A stretch of 64,000 nucleotides of DNA from SLSG01 sp964477035 (GTDB taxonomy: Bacteria > Bacteroidota > Bacteroidia > Bacteroidales > UBA7960), in the NCBI GenBank assembly GCA_964477035.1, contig CAYZCW010000003.1, positions 124,001 to 188,000 of the forward strand. The letters run 5' to 3'. Shown here one piece after another: positions 41,017-48,692 of the stretch. Each line of letters starts with the position of its first letter. The stretch's first letter is position 1. The notes below the pieces were generated by a model. It was not told the origin of the DNA. It saw only the letters and a list, made by a program, of their open reading frames with translations, and did not search any database. A program made the translations under genes and the position numbers.

Positions 41017-42732
41017 TTACCGGATGATGGTCACCGCCCCTTCCGCATACTTTGTTTCTCCAAGGCGGGTATATTTCAGCACATAGAAATACACCCCGTC
41101 GGGATGGTTGTGCCCCTCCCACCAGTTGTTGTAATAGTCTGAATGCTCAAACACCTTGTTGCCCCAGCGGTTGTATATCACGACCTGGGTGAGGGGATAG
41201 TGTTCCAGATTCAGGATCTCAAACACATCGTTTATGCCGTCTCCGTTGGGGGTAAACACATTGGGAATCACCAGGTCGCAGTTCTGGACCGAAAATTCCA
41301 CGCTCACTTCCCGGAAACAACCCGTCACCGTGTCCGTGACCATCACCGAATACAGGCCTGGTTCCTTCACTGTCAGTGTGTCCATGGTCTGGTCCGGGAT
41401 GTCCTGCCCGGCCATGCGCCATTGGTATGCCCAGTGCAGGTCATTGTCTCCCGACGGCACCAGGGTCAGCAAGGTGGAATCCCCTTCACAGACCGGGATC
41501 TCCAGCTGGGAGATGATCTCGGCGCGGGGCTGGGGAAGCACACGGACGAAAATCGTGGTGTCATAGGTACAACCGAAATCATCGGTTGCCTCGAACCGAA
41601 AAGGATACTCCCCCTCCTGGGCGATCGTCACCACCGCCGGATTGCCATCAAGCGCACCCTGATCGCCGTACCAGGTCCCTTCCACGATCTCGGGCGTGAA
41701 TATCAGGGAGTCGGGGTAATGGTCCCTGCCAAAGTACAGGCTCCAGCCCAGAAAATGGCCGCTCTCCCCCGCCACATTGTCCCGGACCCGCAGGGTCCAT
41801 TCTCCGTTAAAGGGACAGCCGGTCAGCCCTACGAGGGATTCGTCAGGGGTGTAGGTGCCCTGGGGAAGGTAAGGGGCGTTGTAATAGTAGTTCCCTGCCA
41901 CGTCGGTGTAGGCATGGAAACGGAAGGCCGTTTCGTCCATGCGCCCGAACTGGGGTTCCGGGCTGAAGCAATATTCATACCCGCGCCCGGGCAGGTGATC
42001 GTCCCACACCACGGGCTCGCCCAGGTTGGCGCCTCCCATCCCGAAATCCTTCAGGGTGATGGTGTTTCCGCCGGGGCATTCCAGTTCGATGAAAACCTGA
42101 CCGAAGTCGGTGTGCTCCAGGATCACACAAACCTTGTCAATATCGATGGCCGAAGTGATTTGTTTTTCATTCGCAAACACATCAAAAACCAGGGAGGACT
42201 CGATGCGGTCGCCGGTGCCGTCCGGAATGCGATGGGTCTCCGATACGGCGGTCTGGAAACCCGTCCACATGGTCGGTTGGGCACTGCCGACCAGGCTGAA
42301 GGGGGCCTCCGCACAAGCTTCCTCCACCGTGGCAATCGTGCCGGAAAAAGAGGGCACGGTGCCCACACGAACCAGTTCACGAACCGTTACCCGGCAGTCA
42401 TTGTCCGGGTCTGTCACGGTCAGTGTCACCGGGTAGGCGCCGGGGGAACTGAATGCATGCCCCGCCCGGATCCCGGTGTAGGCCGTCCCGTCAATCAGCC
42501 AGGAGTACACAAAGTTTTGTGGATTATGGGATATGCCTTCCTGCAGGTAGGTGGCTTCTGCCAGAAAATATTCCGTGCCGGCTGTTTCCGGACACAGGTT
42601 GAAGCTGCCCGATTCGGCGACGATCTGTGCCGAGAATGACGCGCAGGGATCCGCGCCCTGCTGCGCCCGGGCGGACCAGGGTCCGCAGATCATCAGCAGG
42701 ATAGCAATCAATGGCAATAAAGGCTTGTTCAT
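41017..42732 (-). CDS. Secreted multidomain protein with CHU_C (gliding-motility/T9SS) C-terminal domain
   Basis: A 571-residue exported protein. The signal peptide is MNKPLLPLIAILLMICGPWSARAQ (start at 42732). A PKD-like domain follows (FVYSWLIDGTAYTGIRAGHAF; YPVTLTVTDPDNDC). Then comes a proprotein-convertase P-like domain (GCPFNGEWTLRVRDNVAGES), an Ig-like region (CEGDSTLLTLVPSG) and the C-terminal CHU_C domain (VIPNVFTPNGDGINDVFEI; VVIYNRWGNKVFE; DGVYFYVLKY). CHU_C is a T9SS type B sorting signal. It is probably an adhesin or surface protein; no catalytic domain is visible. Confidence 0.88.
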   Translation of the reverse strand: MNKPLLPLIAILLMICGPWSARAQQGADPCASFSAQIVAESGSFNLCPETAGTEYFLAEATYLQEGISHNPQNFVYSWLIDGTAYTGIRAGHAFSSPGAYPVTLTVTDPDNDCRVTVRELVRVGTVPSFSGTIATVEEACAEAPFSLVGSAQPTMWTGFQTAVSETHRIPDGTGDRIESSLVFDVFANEKQITSAIDIDKVCVILEHTDFGQVFIELECPGGNTITLKDFGMGGANLGEPVVWDDHLPGRGYEYCFSPEPQFGRMDETAFRFHAYTDVAGNYYYNAPYLPQGTYTPDESLVGLTGCPFNGEWTLRVRDNVAGESGHFLGWSLYFGRDHYPDSLIFTPEIVEGTWYGDQGALDGNPAVVTIAQEGEYPFRFEATDDFGCTYDTTIFVRVLPQPRAEIISQLEIPVCEGDSTLLTLVPSGDNDLHWAYQWRMAGQDIPDQTMDTLTVKEPGLYSVMVTDTVTGCFREVSVEFSVQNCDLVIPNVFTPNGDGINDVFEILNLEHYPLTQVVIYNRWGNKVFEHSDYYNNWWEGHNHPDGVYFYVLKYTRLGETKYAEGAVTIIR

Positions 42733-43035
42733 AAAGATAGGAGTCACCCAATATATACGCAAAAAGGCAGGGCTTTAGTATGGCCCTGCAGGAAGTCCAA
42801 AAATAAGAAAAAATGCATCAGCAGGGGGGCTTGCCATTGATTTGAACCATGGCGGGGAAAATCCTGGTTTGCCCGGTAAAATGCAAGCATAAAAATCGTA
42901 CCTTTGCATTCCAAAATATCCTGCGCAAAAGCCGCTTGTTCAAGCCCTTCGGTGCGACGGGACGGATTGGCCGGCAGGACGAACGGGGGTTCCGGCCCCC
43001 TGGTCCGGACAACCATTAACCGAGAACAGCATCCA
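42733..43035. other. 303-base intergenic region with long lepA leader
   Basis: Between the divergent CHU_C gene and lepA. It holds the lepA -7 box (42899-42906) and a ~125-base leader with a GC-rich stem GGGGG ... CCCCC (42985-43000). The lepA frame stays open through this leader, but LepA homology starts only at 43036, so the extension is considered non-coding. Confidence 0.5.
42899..42906 (+). promoter_or_regulatory. -7 box (TACCTTTG) of lepA
   Basis: TACCTTTG matches TAnnTTTG, leaving a leader of about 125 bases before lepA. Confidence 0.55.
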
Positions 43036-44826
43036 ATGAACCATATACGGAATTTCTGCATCATCGCCCATATTGACCACGGGAAAAGCACCCTGGCCGA
43101 TCGCCTGCTGCAAATGACCAACACCATTGCGGAAAGGGAATTTAAGGACCAGGTTCTGGATAACATGGACCTGGAAAGGGAGCGTGGGATTACGATCAAG
43201 AGCCATGCGATCCAGATGGACTATGAGCAGGACGGAAAACGGTTTGTCCTGAACCTGATCGACACCCCCGGCCATGTCGATTTCAGTTACGAGGTATCCC
43301 GTTCCATCGCGGCCTGTGAAGGGGCTCTGCTCGTGGTCGACGCCTCGCAGGGCATAGAGGCTCAGACCATATCCAACCTCTACCTGGCACTGGAACACGA
43401 CCTGGAGATCATCCCCGTACTCAATAAAATGGACCTGCCGGGGGCCATGCCCGAAGAGGTGGCCGACCAGATCGTGGACCTGATCGGGTGCAGCCACGAC
43501 GACATCATCCCCGCCAGCGGCAAAACAGGATTCGGAGTGGACCTCATCCTGGAAGCCATTGTCCAACGAATCCCCCCGCCCAGGGGCGACGCCGCCAAGC
43601 CCCTGAGGGCCCTGATCTTCGACTCCATGTACAATTCCTTCCGCGGGGTGGTGGGATATTTCAGGGTATTTGACGGGGAAATCCGCAAGGGAGACCTGGT
43701 CAAGTTCATGAACACCAAAAAAGAGTATCATGCGGATGAGGTGGGCGTGCTGAAGATGGGCCAGGTGCCCCGACCGCTGGTTTCCGCAGGGGATGTGGGC
43801 TACATCATTTCCGGCATCAAGGAAGCCAAGGAAGTCAAAGTAGGCGACACCATCACCCATGTAAAAAAGCCCACCCCCGAAGCCATTCAGGGCTTTGAAA
43901 ATGTCAAGCCCATGGTGTTTGCCGGCATTTATCCGGTGGATACGGACGATTACGAAGAGTTGCGCACCGCCATGGAAAAACTGCAGCTAAACGACGCCTC
44001 CCTCACCTTTGAACCGGAGTCTTCGGCCGCCCTGGGCTTTGGTTTCCGCTGCGGCTTCCTGGGCATGCTTCACATGGAAATTATCCAGGAGCGTCTGGAC
44101 CGGGAGTTTGACATGACGGTGATCAATACCGTGCCAAACGTGGGATACCGGGCCCATACCAAAAAGGGACAGGTCATCGCGGTGTACAACCCATCCGACC
44201 TGCCCGGGCCCAACGAGCTGGACTTCATAGAGGAGCCCTACATCCACGGACAGATCATTACCAAGTCGGAGTTCGTCGGACCGGTCATGTCACTTTGCCT
44301 GGACAAACGGGGCACAGTCAAAAACCAGGTATACCTGACAACCGACAGGGTGGAGCTGACCTTCGACATGCCCCTGGCTGAGATCGTGTTCGATTTTTAC
44401 GACAGGCTGAAGAGCATATCGCGCGGCTACGCGTCCTTCGACTACCACCCCACGGGATACAAATCCTCCAAACTGGTCAAACTGGACATCCTCCTGAACG
44501 GGGAGCAGGTCGATGCCCTCTCCGCCCTCATCCACCAGGACAACGCCTATGAGTTCGGCAAGCGCATCTGTGAAAAGCTCAAGGAACTGATTCCGCGGCA
44601 ACAGTTCGACATCGCCATCCAGGCCGCCATCGGAGCGAAGATCATTGCGCGGGAGACCGTCAAGGCCTTGCGTAAGGATGTCACGGCCAAATGTTACGGA
44701 GGGGACATCACCCGCAAGCGAAAACTGCTGGAAAAACAGAAAAAAGGGAAAAAGCGCATGCGTCAGGTCGGCAATGTGGAGGTACCCCAACAGGCCTTTA
44801 TGGCCGTACTCAAACTGAACGACTAA
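43036..44826 (+). CDS. lepA: Elongation factor 4 (LepA)
   Basis: Ribosome-associated translational GTPase that back-translocates stalled ribosomes or helps 30S assembly. The 596 residues are full length from MNHIRNFCIIAHIDHGKSTLADRLL (G1). RGITIKSHA (G2), DTPGHVDF (G3), NKMDLPGA (G4) and SGKTGFGV (G5) follow. The family-specific C-terminal domain ends DVTAKCYGGDITRKRKLLEKQKKGKKRMRQVG. An upstream extension of 44 codons is rejected because it has no homology. It is followed by the convergent rsmI. Confidence 0.97.
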   Translation: MNHIRNFCIIAHIDHGKSTLADRLLQMTNTIAEREFKDQVLDNMDLERERGITIKSHAIQMDYEQDGKRFVLNLIDTPGHVDFSYEVSRSIAACEGALLVVDASQGIEAQTISNLYLALEHDLEIIPVLNKMDLPGAMPEEVADQIVDLIGCSHDDIIPASGKTGFGVDLILEAIVQRIPPPRGDAAKPLRALIFDSMYNSFRGVVGYFRVFDGEIRKGDLVKFMNTKKEYHADEVGVLKMGQVPRPLVSAGDVGYIISGIKEAKEVKVGDTITHVKKPTPEAIQGFENVKPMVFAGIYPVDTDDYEELRTAMEKLQLNDASLTFEPESSAALGFGFRCGFLGMLHMEIIQERLDREFDMTVINTVPNVGYRAHTKKGQVIAVYNPSDLPGPNELDFIEEPYIHGQIITKSEFVGPVMSLCLDKRGTVKNQVYLTTDRVELTFDMPLAEIVFDFYDRLKSISRGYASFDYHPTGYKSSKLVKLDILLNGEQVDALSALIHQDNAYEFGKRICEKLKELIPRQQFDIAIQAAIGAKIIARETVKALRKDVTAKCYGGDITRKRKLLEKQKKGKKRMRQVGNVEVPQQAFMAVLKLND

Positions 44827-44856
44827 GAACCGGAAGCCTGGAGAACCGGGTGAAAC

Positions 44857-44872
44857 GGCCGGCTCACCGGCC
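44857..44872. terminator. GC-rich hairpin between lepA and rsmI
   Basis: GGCCGG-CTCA-CCGGCC between two convergent genes. No T-run follows, so it is a weak terminator candidate. Confidence 0.35.
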
Positions 44873-44882
44873 GGGCGGTTCA

Positions 44883-45554
44883 TTATTTCCCTGCCACCAC
44901 CAGGGTGATCTCCCCTTTCACCGAGGCCCTTTCCCCGAACAGGTTCGCCAGATATTCCAGGGTGCCCCGCACATGTTCCTCATGCATCTTGCTGATTTCT
45001 CGCGAAACGGAAGCCTCACGTTCCGGACCCAGAGCCCCTGCCAACTCTTTCAGGGTCCGGACCAGCCGGTGGGGGGACTCGAAAAGCACCATGGTGCGCG
45101 CCTCGCCCGATAGTTGCTCCAGCCTGCTGTGCCGCCCCTTTTTCACCGGCAAAAAACCTTCGAAGAGGAAGCGGTCGCAAGGCAGCCCGGAGCACACCAG
45201 GGCCGGCACGAAGGCTGTCGGTCCGGGAAGGCATTCGACCTCCAGGCCCTGGCGCAGGCACTCCCTCACGAGAAGGAAGCCGGGATCGGAGATGCCGGGG
45301 GTCCCGGCATCGCTGACCAGGGCGAGCCGGAGGCCAGACCGCAGTTTATCCAGCATCTGCGAAAGGGTCTTGTGTTCATTGTGCTGGTGGTGGGACACCA
45401 TGGGGGTCTGGATGCCATGGGCCTGCAGCAGCCTGGCGGTGGTCCGGGTGTCTTCGGCCAGAATGAGATCGGCCTCCCGGAGTACCCGGACCGCCCTGAA
45501 GGTCATGTCCTCCAGGTTTCCTATGGGGGTGGGCACAATGGTGAGTCCTGGCAT
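44883..45554 (-). CDS. rsmI: 16S rRNA (cytidine1402-2'-O)-methyltransferase
   Basis: Methylates the ribose of C1402 in 16S rRNA using SAM. The 223-residue tetrapyrrole-methylase-fold protein has TIVPTPIGNLEDMTFRAVRVL, ILAEDTRTTARLLQAHGI, LVSDAGTPGISDPGFLLVREC and the C-terminal SREISKMHEEHVRGTLEYL. The start at 45554 is preferred; a 28-codon extension overlaps the neighbouring gene and has no homology. It lies 13 bases after the proline-rich conserved gene. Confidence 0.96.
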   Translation of the reverse strand: MPGLTIVPTPIGNLEDMTFRAVRVLREADLILAEDTRTTARLLQAHGIQTPMVSHHQHNEHKTLSQMLDKLRSGLRLALVSDAGTPGISDPGFLLVRECLRQGLEVECLPGPTAFVPALVCSGLPCDRFLFEGFLPVKKGRHSRLEQLSGEARTMVLFESPHRLVRTLKELAGALGPEREASVSREISKMHEEHVRGTLEYLANLFGERASVKGEITLVVAGK

Positions 45555-45567
45555 GGATTGTAAAGGC

Positions 45568-46506
45568 TTACTTTCCCATATATCGTCTCTGAACAATATT
45601 GGCCAGTTTTTCAATGGTGTCGGATGAGCGTTCCGCATCCCAGCTGAAGTCCCTGTTCAGGCTGTTCAGCAGTTCAAAAGCCGCCGTGAGCGATTCCATG
45701 TTGTTGAGGCTGGCGATGGCTTCGTTATAGGCCTGGATGTTGCCGTTAAACAACTCATTGATAAACAGGAATTTCTCGTTCACCCCGATGGCCTCCTTGA
45801 TATTGCTGATCGGGTGCTGCTGCATGCGCGCGCCGATGCTCCTGTCTTCCTTCAATCCGGCAATGCGCCTGTGAACACTGTTGTCATCTGCCGACAGTTT
45901 TTCGCCAAGGGCCACCTGGGGCTGCGAAGGATGGTCATTTCCTGCAGGCTCAACGGGAACATCCCTGCCGGCCGGTTCCTCAGCGGCAGGCGCAGGAGTT
46001 TCCGGCACCTCGGGAGGGGCGGGTGACCCGGCGGGATCTTCAGGCTGCTCCTGTCCGGTACCTGCCTGTGAATCCTCCGGTGCCGGGGGTGTCTGCGCCA
46101 CCGGGGGTTCCGGCGCAACCGAAGGAGCCGGTGGTGTCGGTGGAAATGGGATCTCCCGCGATGCCGTGGGCTCGGGTGCCTGAGGTTCGGGGGCAGGGGG
46201 TTCGGGCACCCGAGGTTCGGGTGATATGGGTTCAGATGGCTCCGCCCGGACCGGCGTCTCTGCGGATTCCATATGCTTTTCGTCGGACAGGGCTCCCTGC
46301 ATTCCCGGCTCTTCATGCACCTGAGGGTTCCCGATGCAGTCTCTCTTCAGCAGGGAATACTCCCTGTATAAGGCCCTCAGGTCTTCCATGATCAGGTCCA
46401 GGTCCATGCACAAATCCTCTCCAGGATGGTTGTTAATGTGGTTGGCCCTTTCAATCAATGCCTCATGGAGCCGGATAATCCGTTCGGTCGTGTCCTGTCT
46501 TTTCAT
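45568..46506 (-). CDS. Conserved Bacteroidota protein with proline-rich linker and helical C-domain
   Basis: A 312-residue protein in three parts. Residues 1-70 form a helical head (TERIIRLHEALIERANHINNHP). A roughly 140-residue Pro/Glu/Ala-rich linker follows, with repeated PEP-type steps. A compact C-terminal domain of about 100 residues (RRIAGLKEDRSIGARMQQHP; SNIKEAIGVNEKFLFINELF; ERSSDTIEKLANIVQRRYMGK) ends the chain. No signal peptide or membrane segment. I have the impression that the C-terminal domain recurs in Bacteroidota, but I cannot name a function. The start at 46506 is chosen over a 88-codon extension that crosses the promoter region of tdk. Confidence 0.7.
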   Translation of the reverse strand: MKRQDTTERIIRLHEALIERANHINNHPGEDLCMDLDLIMEDLRALYREYSLLKRDCIGNPQVHEEPGMQGALSDEKHMESAETPVRAEPSEPISPEPRVPEPPAPEPQAPEPTASREIPFPPTPPAPSVAPEPPVAQTPPAPEDSQAGTGQEQPEDPAGSPAPPEVPETPAPAAEEPAGRDVPVEPAGNDHPSQPQVALGEKLSADDNSVHRRIAGLKEDRSIGARMQQHPISNIKEAIGVNEKFLFINELFNGNIQAYNEAIASLNNMESLTAAFELLNSLNRDFSWDAERSSDTIEKLANIVQRRYMGK

Positions 46507-46577
46507 GGGCTTTGGGTGTTCTCGTTGACAATTTGGATAATGCGGAAAACGCGCCTTTATTGTGTACATGAAATGCT

Positions 46578-46585
46578 TATTTTTG
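46578..46585 (+). promoter_or_regulatory. -7 box (TATTTTTG) of tdk
   Basis: TATTTTTG matches TAnnTTTG, about 70 bases before the tdk ATG. Confidence 0.4.
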
Positions 46586-46655
46586 TGCAGGCAAGGCAGT
46601 GGATACACCGCAATAATCCGCCATAAAGGTAATAAAGAACCAGGAACACGGGGGC

Positions 46656-47234
46656 ATGTTTCTTGAAAATGACATTGAAAGGACAGGGCGCAGGGGATGG
46701 ATCGAGGTGATCTGCGGCAGCATGTTTTCAGGCAAGACGGAGGAATTGATCCGCAGGCTGAAACGAGCACGCATTGCCAAACTGAAGGTGGAAATATTCA
46801 AACCCGGTCTGGACACCCGCTACGACGAGGAAAAAGTGGTATCCCACGACGCCAGGGAAATTTTATCGACCCCGGTTCCCTCCTCTTCAAATATTTTGCT
46901 CCTGGCAAACGAAGTGGACGTGGTGGGCATTGATGAAGCACAATTTTTTGACCAGGGACTGCCGGCCGTCTGCAACCAGTTGGCCGATTCCGGCATCCGG
47001 GTGATCGTTGCCGGTCTGGACATGGACTTTCTGGGAAAACCCTTCGGCCCCATGCCTGCCCTGCTGGCCATGGCTGAATACATCACGAAAGTCCATGCCA
47101 TTTGTGTGAAATGCGGCGCCCTGGCGCAGTATTCCCACCGAACCATCCGCGATGACAAACTGGTGGTGCTGGGAGAAACCGACATCTACGAACCCCTCTG
47201 CCGGCAGTGCTACACGAAAACCCCGGGGCATTAG
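46656..47234 (+). CDS. tdk: Thymidine kinase (type II)
   Basis: Salvages thymidine to dTMP. The 192-residue protein has the P-loop GSMFSGKTEELIRRL (residues ~21-35), the Walker B-like VDVVGIDEAQFFDQGL, the lasso region and a zinc site built from CVKCGAL and LCRQC. The N-terminus is ~12 residues longer than in E. coli. The stop is followed by a heptad repeat array reaching the convergent pgi stop. Confidence 0.96.
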   Translation: MFLENDIERTGRRGWIEVICGSMFSGKTEELIRRLKRARIAKLKVEIFKPGLDTRYDEEKVVSHDAREILSTPVPSSSNILLLANEVDVVGIDEAQFFDQGLPAVCNQLADSGIRVIVAGLDMDFLGKPFGPMPALLAMAEYITKVHAICVKCGALAQYSHRTIRDDKLVVLGETDIYEPLCRQCYTKTPGH

Positions 47235-47237
47235 GCG

Positions 47238-47312
47238 TTGGTGGTTGGCTGTTGGCGGTTGGTTGTTGGTTGTTTGCCAAACAGCCAATGTCCAATTGCC
47301 ATTGTCCAGCAA
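47238..47312. repeat. Heptad repeat array D (TTGG arm then CCAA arm)
   Basis: TTGGTGG, TTGGCTG, TTGGCGG, TTGGTTG, TTGGTTG, then TTTGCC, then CCAAACAG, CCAATGT, CCAATTG, CCATTGT, CCAGCAA. Inverted halves as in array A. It starts three bases after the tdk stop and ends at the base before the pgi stop, filling the whole gap between two convergent genes. Confidence 0.85.
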
Positions 47313-48680
47313 CTACACCCCAAACCCTTTGATTCTCTCCCTCAAAGTCTTGCCTTGCTCCCCGAAGCCCGGCTTGCCCAGAAGCGCAAACATGTTCCTC
47401 TTGTAGGCCTCCACCCCGGGCTGGTCGAAGGGATTGACCCCAAGGATATACCCGCTCAGGGCACAGGACATTTCAAAGAAATACATCAGCTCGCCCAGGC
47501 TGCGGGCGGAAATATCGGGTAAGACGATCTCCAGGTTGGGTACGCCCCCATCCAGGTGAGCCATCTGGGTTCCCGCCAGGGCCATGTGATTGACCTCACG
47601 AAGGTCCTTGCCGGCCAAAAAATTCAGTCCGTCGGAATCGTCTGGATCGAAAGGGATGAGCAGGCTTTCCTTTCCGGTTTCCACCCGGATGACTGTCTCA
47701 AAGAGGTTTCTCAAGCCCTCCTGTATATACTGGCCCAGGGAGTGCAGGTCGGTCGTGAAACCGACTGAGGCCGGGAAAATGCCCTTTTGCTCCTTGCCTT
47801 CGCTTTCCCCGAATAATTGCTTCCACCATTCCGCCAGATAAAACAGGGAGGGCTCGTAACTGGCCAGGATCTCTGTGGTTTTGCCCTTGCGGTACAGGAT
47901 GTTGCGTGCCACGGCGTACAGAGCGGCCGGGTTGTCGTACACGCCTTTGGATTTTTTAAGCAAATCCTCCATGTCCCGTGCGCCCTCCAGCAGGGAAACC
48001 ATGTCGTGGCCCGCGATGGCGATGGGCAGAAGCCCCACGGGCGTCAACACGGAATAGCGCCCCCCCACATCGTCCGGGATCACGTAGGTGGGATACCCTT
48101 CGGCATCGGCCAGTTTTTTGAGGGCACCGCGGGATGCGTCGGTCACGGCAATGATGCGTTTTCCGGCTTCCCGGCTGCCGTATTTGTGCTCCAGGTGCTG
48201 TTTAAGCAGGCGAAAGGCAATGGCTGGTTCGGTCGTAGTGCCGGACTTGGAGATCACCACCAGGGAATAATCGCATCCGTCCAGATGGCGAAGCAGTTCA
48301 TTCAGGTACCCGGCATCCAGGTGGTGGCCGGCAAAGTGCAGACGGGGCCTGCCACGCCGGCCTTCCCCTGTAGCCGGTCCTTCCAGGGTCCCTGAAAGGG
48401 CCCCGGTGACTGCACGGGTTCCCAGATAGGAGCCGCCGATCCCAACGACCACCACGGCATCCGACACCTCCCTGAGGCGTTCCGCATCGGCCAGGATCCG
48501 GTTCACCAGATCACGCTCCGTGGCCGAGGGAAGGTCGACCCATCCCAGGAAATCATTCCCCTTTCCCGTTTTTTCATGGATTTGCTGCAAGTGAAGCTCC
48601 ACTTCCGACTCAAAGAGGCGGATCTCATCCTTTCCGATGAAATCGGATGCCTTGTCGATCCGTACGGACAATCTGCTCAT
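47313..48680 (-). CDS. pgi: Glucose-6-phosphate isomerase
   Basis: Interconverts glucose-6-phosphate and fructose-6-phosphate. The 455-residue protein is the shorter Bacillus-type form. VVVVGIGGSYLGTRAVTGAL, VISKSGTTTEPAIAFRLLK (phosphate-binding SxSGTT), FTTDLHSLGQYIQEGLRNLF (catalytic Glu) and NPFDQPGVEAYKRNMFALL (catalytic Lys) are all present. It starts only 12 bases after the infB stop on the same strand, so it may be the last gene of the rimP-nusA-infB transcript. Confidence 0.96.
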   Translation of the reverse strand: MSRLSVRIDKASDFIGKDEIRLFESEVELHLQQIHEKTGKGNDFLGWVDLPSATERDLVNRILADAERLREVSDAVVVVGIGGSYLGTRAVTGALSGTLEGPATGEGRRGRPRLHFAGHHLDAGYLNELLRHLDGCDYSLVVISKSGTTTEPAIAFRLLKQHLEHKYGSREAGKRIIAVTDASRGALKKLADAEGYPTYVIPDDVGGRYSVLTPVGLLPIAIAGHDMVSLLEGARDMEDLLKKSKGVYDNPAALYAVARNILYRKGKTTEILASYEPSLFYLAEWWKQLFGESEGKEQKGIFPASVGFTTDLHSLGQYIQEGLRNLFETVIRVETGKESLLIPFDPDDSDGLNFLAGKDLREVNHMALAGTQMAHLDGGVPNLEIVLPDISARSLGELMYFFEMSCALSGYILGVNPFDQPGVEAYKRNMFALLGKPGFGEQGKTLRERIKGFGV

Positions 48681-48692
48681 GACAAAACCGGG

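Noticed and set aside
41143..42639. 498-codon plus-strand open frame
   Set aside because: Antisense to the CHU_C secreted protein, whose signal peptide and domains are clear.
42904..43035. 44-codon in-frame extension of lepA
   Set aside because: No LepA homology and it begins inside the -7 box; treated as leader.
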